Made by a program: the position numbers and the translations under genes. Shown here piece after piece: positions 57,841 to 64,000 of a stretch of 64,000 nucleotides of DNA. The DNA lies in assembly GCA_964649825.1 (NCBI GenBank), contig CAZYQW010000117.1:4323-68322 (forward strand), in the 5' to 3' direction. The stretch is from CAZYQW01 sp964649825. Lineage in GTDB: Bacteria; Planctomycetota; B15-G4; JADJEK01. The notes beneath the pieces were generated by a model. It was not told where the DNA came from. It did not search any database and worked only from the letters and a program-made list of their open reading frames with translations. How positions within the stretch are numbered: position 1 is the stretch's first letter; each line of letters begins with the position of its first letter.

Positions 57841-59699
57841 AGACCCTGGGTATCTCGCCGCTCGACAAGGACGCCACGGTGGCGATCGTCGAGGACGGTC
57901 GAGTCGTCTACGCCGCGGCCGAGGAACGGTTCAGCCGCGTGAAACAGCACGCCGGGTTCCCGGCGCGCGCCATCGCCGACGCGCTCGCGTTCACGGGCAC
58001 CGACGCGAAGGACCTCGACCTCGTCGCGTACCCGTTCCTCGACGCGGCCGGCGAGACGCGGCTCATGGAGGAGGCGTTTCGGGCCGAGCGCGAGTTCCAC
58101 GCCGGCCACCGCGCGCCGCCCCTCGCGGAACTGGTGAAGGACGCCTTGCGACGCGTGCCGAGCGACCGGCCGCCCGTCCACGGCCTGCGCTCCAGCGGCC
58201 AGCGCATGGAGAAGGGACGGCTGAAGGAGCGGCTCTATCGCGTGCTCGGACAGTCGGGGCTGTCGACGACCGTCGCGCACCGTCTCTCGCGACGCTGGTT
58301 CGAGGTCGCGAGCGCCGAGCACCGCCGGTGGCAATCCGAGCTCGAGCGCGGCCTGAAGGACGCGGGGATCGCCGCGCCGCTCAAGCGCTCCGAGCATCAC
58401 GTCTCCCACGCGGCCAACGCCTACTACGCGAGCGGCTTCGATCGCGCGCTGATCGTCACCCTCGACGGCTACGGCAGCGGCCTCTGCGGCTCGATCAGCG
58501 TCGGCGAGGGCGGTCGCATCACGCGCAAGCACGGCCTCCGCTTCCCGTTCTCGCTCGGCACGTTCTACGAGGGCGTCACGTCGTCGCTCGGCTTCCACCC
58601 GGACCGGCACGCCGGCAAGATCGTCGGCCTCGCCGCGTACGGCGACGCGCGCGTGCTCGGCGACGTCCTGCTCGCGCGGTTCGAGCTCGGCGACGGCGAC
58701 ATCCGCATCCAGCAGAACCTGAACGTCTTCTTCTCGCGCGACCTCGCGAGCCGTTTCCCGATGATCGACGTGGCGGCGGCCTGGCAGCACGTGCTCGAGG
58801 TCGCGGCCTGCTCGGTGGTGCGGCACTGGCTGCGCGAGACCGGGACGGACTCCGTCGTCCTGTCGGGCGGCGTCACCGCGAACGTGAAGATGAACCAGCG
58901 GATCCACGAGATCGAAGGCGTCGAGCGGATCTTCGTCTACCCGAACATGGGCGACGGCGGCTGCGGAACCGGGCTCGCGATGCACCTCTCCTGGCCGGGC
59001 GGCGCCGGCGCGCCGATCCCGACCGCGTACCTCGGCCCCAGCTTCGACCGGGCGGCGATGCAGCGGGCGCTCGACGCCGCCGACCTCACGTACTCCGAAC
59101 CGAAGGAGATCGCGGCCGAGGTCGCGCGGCGCGTGCACGAAGGGCAGGTCGTGGGCCGATTCGACGGCCGCATGGAGTACGGCCCGCGCGCGCTCGGCAA
59201 CCGGTCGATCCTCTACCACGCCCGCGAGCCCGACGTGAACCAGTGGCTGAACCGCCGCCTCGGGCGGACCGAGTTCATGCCGTTCGCTCCGGTCACGCGC
59301 TGGGAAGCGCGCGAGCGCTGCTACCTGAACCTGAGGGGAGCCGAGCACACGGCGCAGTTCATGACGATCACGTTCGACTGCACCGACTGGATGAAGGAGA
59401 GCTGCCCCGCCGCCGTTCACGTCGACGGGACGGCGCGGCCGCAGCTCGTCCAGCGCGACACGAACCCGGGCTACTACGACATCATCGCCGAGTACGAGAA
59501 GCTCTCCGGCATCCCGTGCCTCATCAACACCAGCTTCAACATGCACGAGGAGCCGATCGTCTGCTCTCCGGAGGACGCGGTCCGCGCGTTCCTGCTCGGC
59601 CGCATCGACGCCCTCGCGATGGGTCCGTTCCTCGCCGAGCACCCCGACCGCGGCGCCGGCGCCGCCGAGGCGGCGCGCGAGCTGCAGACGTCGCGCTGA
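57837..59699 (+). CDS. Carbamoyltransferase, NodU/TobZ-like
   Basis: 620 residues. The N-terminal half has GISPLDKDATVAIVEDGRVVYAAAEERFSR and EHHVSHAANAYYASGF (metal-binding His residues), LIVTLDGYG, and FPFSLGTFYEGVTSSLGF. SGGVTANVKMNQRI is the ASKHA nucleotide-binding loop. The C-terminal YrdC-like half has GRFDGRMEYGPRALGNRSIL and FMPFAP. All match O-carbamoyltransferases that transfer a carbamoyl group from carbamoyl phosphate to a sugar or alcohol, forming a carbamoyl-adenylate. The protein is longer than some NodU enzymes by an insert at about 95-165. It is coupled to the deacetylase gene (ATGA), pointing to modification of the same molecule. Confidence 0.92.
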   Translation: MKTLGISPLDKDATVAIVEDGRVVYAAAEERFSRVKQHAGFPARAIADALAFTGTDAKDLDLVAYPFLDAAGETRLMEEAFRAEREFHAGHRAPPLAELVKDALRRVPSDRPPVHGLRSSGQRMEKGRLKERLYRVLGQSGLSTTVAHRLSRRWFEVASAEHRRWQSELERGLKDAGIAAPLKRSEHHVSHAANAYYASGFDRALIVTLDGYGSGLCGSISVGEGGRITRKHGLRFPFSLGTFYEGVTSSLGFHPDRHAGKIVGLAAYGDARVLGDVLLARFELGDGDIRIQQNLNVFFSRDLASRFPMIDVAAAWQHVLEVAACSVVRHWLRETGTDSVVLSGGVTANVKMNQRIHEIEGVERIFVYPNMGDGGCGTGLAMHLSWPGGAGAPIPTAYLGPSFDRAAMQRALDAADLTYSEPKEIAAEVARRVHEGQVVGRFDGRMEYGPRALGNRSILYHAREPDVNQWLNRRLGRTEFMPFAPVTRWEARERCYLNLRGAEHTAQFMTITFDCTDWMKESCPAAVHVDGTARPQLVQRDTNPGYYDIIAEYEKLSGIPCLINTSFNMHEEPIVCSPEDAVRAFLLGRIDALAMGPFLAEHPDRGAGAAEAARELQTSR

Positions 59700-59812
59700 G
59701 GTCGTCGGCCCGACCGGCCGACGCGCTCCCTGGCGCTCCGCCGGCCGCTCTCGTAGGCTTCCGCGTTCCAGGCGGAAGGACGTCGCCGGAAGGACGTCGA
59801 AGGAGGCGATCC

Positions 59813-61531
59813 ATGGTGGACAAGGTCATCGTCACGAATCGGTCCGCGTTGGCGGCGCGCTACCAGGCGGCGGGTACGGCGAAGGTCGAGGCGGCCGTGA
59901 CACGGTTGATCACGGCCGACGCGGGGCGGGGCATCGAGACCATCCTCGTCGCGCTCGACGACGCGCCGGCGATGAGCCGGTTGAACGCGCCGGTCGTCGC
60001 GGACTCGGCGTCGGCGAGCCAGAACAAGCACGCGATCGACGCGGTCTGGAAGAAGGTCGCGCCGGACTACCTGATGATCCTCGGCGCGCCCGACGTCGTG
60101 CCGCACGTGCCGCTGAAGAACCCGATCGAGCCGGCCCAGGGAGAGATCGAGGACCCTCACGTCGACAGCGACCTTCCGTACGCGTGCGACGCCGGGCACA
60201 GCTTGTCGGCCGATCGCTTCCTGGCGCCGGCCCGCGTCGTGGGCCGGCTCCCCGACGTCGCCGGCGCGACGAACCCGGCCGGGCTCGTGAAGCTGCTCGA
60301 CCTCGCGTCGAAGTGGAAGAGCCGCGACGACGACGACTACCGCCGGTTCTTCGGCCTGACCGCGCACGCGTGGAAGGCGTCGACCGAGCTCAGCCTGAAG
60401 TCGACGTTCGGCTCGCACTCGGGGGTGATCACGTCGCCGCCGAAGAACGGCGGCGCCTTCACGAAGGCTCAGCTCGCTCCGCTCTCGCACTTCATCAACT
60501 GCCACGGCGCGGTCGCCGACCCGTCCTTCTACGGCGACCCCGGCGCGCCTCTCCCGATGTCCCATGCAGCGAGCCAGCTCGCCGGAAAGATCTCGCCCGG
60601 GACGATCGTGAGCGCGGAGTGTTGCTATGGAGCCGAGCTCTACGACGAACGGCTGGCCGATCACCCCGGCATCTGCAACGCGTACCTGAGCGAAGGCGCC
60701 TACGGCTTCTTCGGCAGCTCCACGATCGCGTACGGGCTCGGCGAGGGGAACGCCTGCGCCGACCTGATCTGCCAGTACTTCCTCCAGCGCGTGCTCGCCG
60801 GATCGTCGCTCGGACGCGCCACCCTGGAGGCACGGATCGAGTTCGTCCAGAACGTCGGCGACCTCGACCCGATCAACTTGAAGACGCTGATCCAGTTCAA
60901 CTTGATGGGCGACCCGTCGATCCACCCCGTCGATCCGACGCTGGTCAATCAGGTCCTGGGAGTGCAGATCGGCGACGGAAGGATCGGCAGGAAGGGGGCG
61001 GGGCCGAAGGCGATCCCGAAGGGGCGCCAGAGCCGCCGGCTGATGCTGCTCGAGCGCGCCGCCGCCGTCGCGAAGGCCAGCATCTACGCGAAGCTCGACG
61101 AGTCGCTCCGCCCGACGCCGGGCGTCCGCGCCGCCCTCGACGACCTCGCGAAGAAGCTCGGCCTGGGCCGGAGCGTCGTCCGTACGTACAAAGCCCACGG
61201 CTCGCGGGCCGCGCTCGCCTCGTTCGTCTCGGCCGTCTCCGACACCCTCCGCAAGAACGCCGGCGCCGCCGTCAACCGCTATCACCTGCTCTTCCCGCTG
61301 GAGGACGATCTCGGCGCCGAGGACGAGACCGGTCCCCGCGCGGGTCGCGTCGTGGTCGCACGGGAGGTGAAAGGAAAGCTGGTAGGCTACGTCGAGTATC
61401 AGCGGCACGGACACCGAAAGAGCCGATGCAGTTCGTCCACAAGACCGGATGGGTCGTCGTTCGCAAGGTCGCTCCCGGCTCGAAGAGCGAGCGCGACGCG
61501 GTCTGCCTCGAGACGCCCGACGGCGACCTGA
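59813..61531 (+). CDS. C25/caspase-like (gingipain-fold) putative cysteine peptidase, cytoplasmic form
   Basis: 572 residues; AGGAGG lies 6 nt before the ATG. MVDKVIVTNRSALAARY begins without a signal peptide. DYLMILGAPDVVPHVP, DSDLPYACD and VVGRLPD match the C25 (gingipain) N-terminal subdomain. The catalytic dyad would be His231 in NCHGAV and Cys270 or Cys271 in SAECCYGAELYD. FLQRVLAGSSLGRATLEARIEFV and NLMGDPSIHP follow as in the family. It lacks secretion and sorting domains, so it is probably a cytoplasmic caspase relative. The C-terminal region (about 390-535) is helical. The last 35 residues overlap the next gene by 106 nt in another frame and look non-coding, so the true end is doubtful. 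Confidence 0.8.
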   Translation: MVDKVIVTNRSALAARYQAAGTAKVEAAVTRLITADAGRGIETILVALDDAPAMSRLNAPVVADSASASQNKHAIDAVWKKVAPDYLMILGAPDVVPHVPLKNPIEPAQGEIEDPHVDSDLPYACDAGHSLSADRFLAPARVVGRLPDVAGATNPAGLVKLLDLASKWKSRDDDDYRRFFGLTAHAWKASTELSLKSTFGSHSGVITSPPKNGGAFTKAQLAPLSHFINCHGAVADPSFYGDPGAPLPMSHAASQLAGKISPGTIVSAECCYGAELYDERLADHPGICNAYLSEGAYGFFGSSTIAYGLGEGNACADLICQYFLQRVLAGSSLGRATLEARIEFVQNVGDLDPINLKTLIQFNLMGDPSIHPVDPTLVNQVLGVQIGDGRIGRKGAGPKAIPKGRQSRRLMLLERAAAVAKASIYAKLDESLRPTPGVRAALDDLAKKLGLGRSVVRTYKAHGSRAALASFVSAVSDTLRKNAGAAVNRYHLLFPLEDDLGAEDETGPRAGRVVVAREVKGKLVGYVEYQRHGHRKSRCSSSTRPDGSSFARSLPARRASATRSASRRPTAT

Positions 61532-61683
61532 TCCTGCGGCGGCGCGGCGGGCACCCCTATTCCGACCCCGAGCTCGCCGCGCTCACCGGCAAGCGGATCG
61601 AGGCCGACGGCGTGGTGACGAACAACACGTTCATCCTGACCCGCTGGACGGCGGTCGACGCGGACGAAACGGGCAAGGTCTGA
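61426..61683 (+). CDS. Small conserved-looking protein overlapping the C25-like gene
   Basis: 85 residues: MQFVHKTGWVVVRKVAPGS, DAVCLETPDGDLILRRRGG, DPELAALTGKRIEADGVV, NTFILTRW. Beta-rich, with a GxxIEADGVV strand pattern as in small OB-fold or SH3-like domains. Codon use is typical of the genome, so this frame is likely coding rather than the tail of the upstream gene. It ends one base before the GTG of the thioredoxin-like gene. Function unknown; it may work with the C25-like protein. Confidence 0.65.
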   Translation: MQFVHKTGWVVVRKVAPGSKSERDAVCLETPDGDLILRRRGGHPYSDPELAALTGKRIEADGVVTNNTFILTRWTAVDADETGKV

Positions 61684-61684
61684 C

Positions 61685-62224
61685 GTGCGCAGGCTCGTCA
61701 TCCTCCTCGTCGCGCTCGGTCTCTACGGCGCCTACGAGGGGGTCACGGCGCTCGTTCGCCGGCACGTGGACGCGCGCATCGAAGAGAGCCACGACCGTCC
61801 GCTGCCGGCGTTCACGCTCGATCTCTACGCGGGCGGGACGTTCGACAGCCGCTCGCTGTCGGGGAAGCCGGCGATCCTCCACTTCACCCGCTCGTTCTGC
61901 TCGAACTGCGTGGCGGAGAAGGACGAGATCCGCCGCTTCGTCGCGGGGCTCGATCCGAACCAGGTCTCCTTCGTGTCGGTCATGATGGACCGCGTCATGG
62001 GGTTTCCGCCCGAAGCGACCGCGAGGACGATCGAGCAGTCGGGGTTCCGCCATCCGGTGTTGATGGCCGACCAGGCGTTCGTCGACGCGTTCCACGGCAC
62101 GAGCTGGGCGAAGGTGACGCCCATCGCCTATTTCGTCGACGCGAGCGGCGTCATCCGGTCGAGCCTGCGCGGCCAGCAGACCGTCGAGACGCTCGCGGCG
62201 GGGCTTGCGCACGTGTCGGGCTGA
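61685..62224 (+). CDS. Membrane-anchored thioredoxin-like (TlpA/peroxiredoxin-like) protein
   Basis: 179 residues from a GTG start. An N-terminal hydrophobic helix (about 4-20, LVILLVALGLYGAYEG) anchors or exports the protein. PLPAFTLDLYAGGTFDSRSLSGKPAILHFTRSFCSNCVAEKDEI contains the C-S-N-C redox motif after the first strand; VTPIAYFVDASGVIRSSLRG holds the cis-Pro-like TP and the family strand. It likely handles thiol-disulphide exchange or a related redox task outside the cytoplasm. It starts one nucleotide after the preceding stop, so it is co-transcribed with the small gene and possibly the C25-like gene. Confidence 0.83.
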   Translation: MRRLVILLVALGLYGAYEGVTALVRRHVDARIEESHDRPLPAFTLDLYAGGTFDSRSLSGKPAILHFTRSFCSNCVAEKDEIRRFVAGLDPNQVSFVSVMMDRVMGFPPEATARTIEQSGFRHPVLMADQAFVDAFHGTSWAKVTPIAYFVDASGVIRSSLRGQQTVETLAAGLAHVSG

Positions 62225-62238
62225 CCGATGGAGCCGAC

Positions 62239-63834
62239 GTGACGTCTCCGTCTCGAACGAACCCCCGACATCGGTGGTGGATCGCGCATTTCCTCGTGGT
62301 CGCCGCGTCGATCGCGCTCGCCGTCGTCGGGTGGGGCCTCGACGCCGATCCGCAGCGCAAGGTCGTGCTGAGCGGAGCCATCCTCGGCCTCGCCGCGGTC
62401 GCCCTCCTCGCGTGGGCGGTCCTCCTCTCGGGCTTCCGCGTCAAGTGCCGCGTCACGATCCTCGCCGTCGTCCTCCTCGCGGCGGTGATCGCGCCGCTCC
62501 TCTTCGAGGTGCGCGGCGTGACGGGCAACCTCGTCCCGATCCTCGGCCTCCGGTTCGTCGCGCCGGCCGAGTTCGACGCGGCCGAGGAGACGGCGAACGG
62601 CGCGCCGGACCGCACGATCGACGTCGAGCCTCCGCAGACGTGGCGCGACTACCCCCAGTTCCTGGGCCCGGACCGTGACGCGACCCTCGACGGCGTCCGG
62701 CTCGCGATCGACTGGGAGGCGCGACCACCGCGGCAGGTCTGGGAGCGCGAGGTCGGCTCGGCGTGGTCCGGGTTCGCGGTGCGAGGTCGTGACGCCGTGA
62801 CGCAGGAGCAACGCGGCGAGGAGGAGTGCGTCGTCTGCTACGACCTCCTGACCGGCGATCTCCGTTGGATCCACGCGTACCGCGCCCGCTACTCGACGAC
62901 GGTCGCTGGGACCGGACCGCGCGCGACGCCGGCGATCACGTCGGATCGCGTCTACGCGTTCGGCGCGACCGGCATCCTCTCCTGCCTCGATCGAGAGAGC
63001 GGCGTCGCCGTCTGGTCGGTCGACGCGGTCCAGGACAACGGTGCCACCGTGAACGGATGGGGCATGGCGGGCTCGCCGCTCGTCCACGGCGACCTCGTCA
63101 TCGTCGGCGCGGGCGGGCCGGACGGTCGCTCGGTCGTCGCCTACGACCATCGCACCGGCGCGCGTGCCTGGAGCGGCGGCGACGACCGCGCCGGCTACGC
63201 GTCGCCGTTCTTCACGCGGCTCTCGGGCGTCGACCAGATCGTCTCGTTCAACGGTGCATCGATCAGCGCGCACGACCCGACGAACGGCCGCGTCCTCTGG
63301 ACGTTCCCGTGGTCCCACCAGAACCCGAACGTCGCGCAGCCGGTGGTCCTTCCCGGCGACCGCCTGCTGGCGTCGAGCGGCTACGGCGTCGGGTGCGCCC
63401 TCCTCCACGTCGCCCGCGACGAGCGCGGCGCGCTGCGGGCCGAGGAGGTGTGGCGGAACCGGGCCCTCAAGGCGAAGTTCGCGAACTTCGTGCACCGCGA
63501 CGGCCACGTCTACGGGCTCGATGAGGGGATCCTCGTCTGCATCGACGTCGCCACCGGCGAACGGCGGTGGAAAGGCGGTCGCTATGGGCACGGCCAGGCG
63601 ATCCTCGCCGAGGACCGCTTGCTCGTCACCGGCGAACAGGGCGAGCTCCTGCTCGTGGCGGCGGCGCCGGAGGAGCACCACGAGCTCGCCCGCTTCGAGA
63701 TCTTCGACGAGAAGACGTGGAACAGCCCCGCCCTTGCCGCGCCGTATCTGCTCGTGCGTACCGAGCGGACGGCGGCTTGCTACGAGCTCCCGCTCGAGCG
63801 TGCGACCCCGCCGGCCGGCGCGTCGTCGCGGTAG
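62239..63834 (+). CDS. Membrane protein with PQQ-like beta-propeller domain
   Basis: 531 residues from a GTG start 14 nt after the previous gene. Residues about 15-110 contain three hydrophobic helices. The rest is a PQQ-like/quinoprotein propeller with typical blades: WRDYPQFLGPDRDATLDG, CYDLLTGDLRWIHAY, LSCLDRESGVAVWSVDA, VVAYDHRTGARAWSGG, VCIDVATGERRWKGGRYGHGQ. The 'FLGPDRD' start is common in planctomycete PQQ-propeller proteins. There is no evidence that PQQ is bound; many such proteins bind proteins or sugars. Probably periplasmic or surface exposed. Confidence 0.85.
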   Translation: MTSPSRTNPRHRWWIAHFLVVAASIALAVVGWGLDADPQRKVVLSGAILGLAAVALLAWAVLLSGFRVKCRVTILAVVLLAAVIAPLLFEVRGVTGNLVPILGLRFVAPAEFDAAEETANGAPDRTIDVEPPQTWRDYPQFLGPDRDATLDGVRLAIDWEARPPRQVWEREVGSAWSGFAVRGRDAVTQEQRGEEECVVCYDLLTGDLRWIHAYRARYSTTVAGTGPRATPAITSDRVYAFGATGILSCLDRESGVAVWSVDAVQDNGATVNGWGMAGSPLVHGDLVIVGAGGPDGRSVVAYDHRTGARAWSGGDDRAGYASPFFTRLSGVDQIVSFNGASISAHDPTNGRVLWTFPWSHQNPNVAQPVVLPGDRLLASSGYGVGCALLHVARDERGALRAEEVWRNRALKAKFANFVHRDGHVYGLDEGILVCIDVATGERRWKGGRYGHGQAILAEDRLLVTGEQGELLLVAAAPEEHHELARFEIFDEKTWNSPALAAPYLLVRTERTAACYELPLERATPPAGASSR

Positions 63835-63924
63835 AGAGCGACCGCGGCGGTCGGTTCTCCGTAAGCGTCCGGCGTGGGTCGCGAGCGATGCTGGATTTCG
63901 GGTGGCGGCGGGGATCGCCGAAAG

Positions 63925-64000
63925 TCAGGCGGGTAGCGCGGCGGCGTAGAGATTCGCCCATCGGGCGGGGATCAGGTCGCCGACGCTGCGCGCGGGATGC
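63925..64000 (-). CDS. C-terminal end of a leftward gene (5' part outside window)
   Basis: On the minus strand the last 24 codons before a TGA at 63927-63925 read HPARSVGDLIPARWANLYAAALPA with mostly G/C third positions. This looks like a real protein end converging with the propeller gene. The family cannot be named from this fragment. Confidence 0.4.
   Translation of the reverse strand, partial: HPARSVGDLIPARWANLYAAALPA

Noticed and set aside
1..64000. CRISPR arrays, tRNA or rRNA genes, transposases, prophage genes
   Set aside because: Looked for regularly spaced direct repeats, cloverleaf-like sequence ending in CCA, conserved rRNA segments and DDE or phage motifs; none could be recognised by reading.

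Overview
This window is about 64 kb of very GC-rich bacterial DNA in which codon third positions are mostly G or C. The gene content points to Planctomycetota. There are two Hanks-type serine/threonine kinases of the kinase-TM-TPR type, three ECF sigma factors (one of the planctomycete TIGR02999-like type), large exported beta-propeller proteins carrying c-type haem motifs, several sulfatase-fold enzymes, and secreted proteins ending in a 'GCAGTGGFVP'-type domain that I associate with high-GC planctomycetes. The phylum is inferred: there is no rRNA or marker gene here. I found no tRNA, rRNA, CRISPR array, transposase or prophage.

Layout. 1-4.9 kb: the 5' part of a Ppx/GppA phosphatase, a lipoprotein gene whose start abuts a 158-nt inverted-repeat element, an Fpg/Nei DNA glycosylase and two exported proteins. 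5.1-9.5 kb: a two-subunit 2-oxoacid:ferredoxin oxidoreductase (korAB), then a coupled membrane-protein pair (HTTM-like). 9.5-15.3 kb: a leftward cluster of CAP/TPR/HEAT exported protein, Rieske oxygenase and Ser/Thr kinase. 15.4-22.4 kb: a 56-codon gene coupled to a UspA gene, a GH2 glycosidase, a PaaI-type thioesterase, ApaG, a TPR/DUF2911-like exported protein and a secreted protein preceded by a double-hairpin repeat. 22.4-29.6 kb: divergent O-antigen-ligase-like and ArnT/PMT-like membrane proteins, then a sulfatase-fold lipoprotein. 29.7-35.1 kb: an ECF sigma factor, a membrane HEAT protein and a small Ig-like protein, then a second sulfatase-fold lipoprotein. 35.1-45.4 kb: a 700-bp intergenic region with a perfect 29-nt inverted repeat, a di-haem beta-propeller protein, a thioredoxin/TPR/toroid fusion, an ABM monooxygenase, a standalone SPASM protein, a YWTD-type propeller, an epimerase and a second ECF factor. 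46-55.4 kb: a probable gene remnant, a divergent kinase/ECF pair, a beta-helix protein and a second di-haem propeller protein. 55.7-61.7 kb: a rightward cluster of CDP-alcohol phosphotransferase, polysaccharide deacetylase and carbamoyltransferase, followed by a C25/caspase-like protein and a small protein. 61.7-64 kb: a thioredoxin-like protein, a PQQ-type propeller and the last codons of a leftward gene.

The main theme is envelope and secretion biology: surface polymer synthesis and modification, exported propellers and lipoproteins, plus signalling (kinases, ECF factors) that could control it. The two most unusual non-coding signals are (i) a 21-nt box followed by a compensatorily mutated hairpin, found at 21.4 kb and 52.0 kb beside exported-protein genes, and (ii) long inverted repeats in intergenic DNA at 0.5 kb and 35.2 kb. 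Several genes have a TANNNT box only 6-9 nt before the start codon and no Shine-Dalgarno, which suggests leaderless transcripts.
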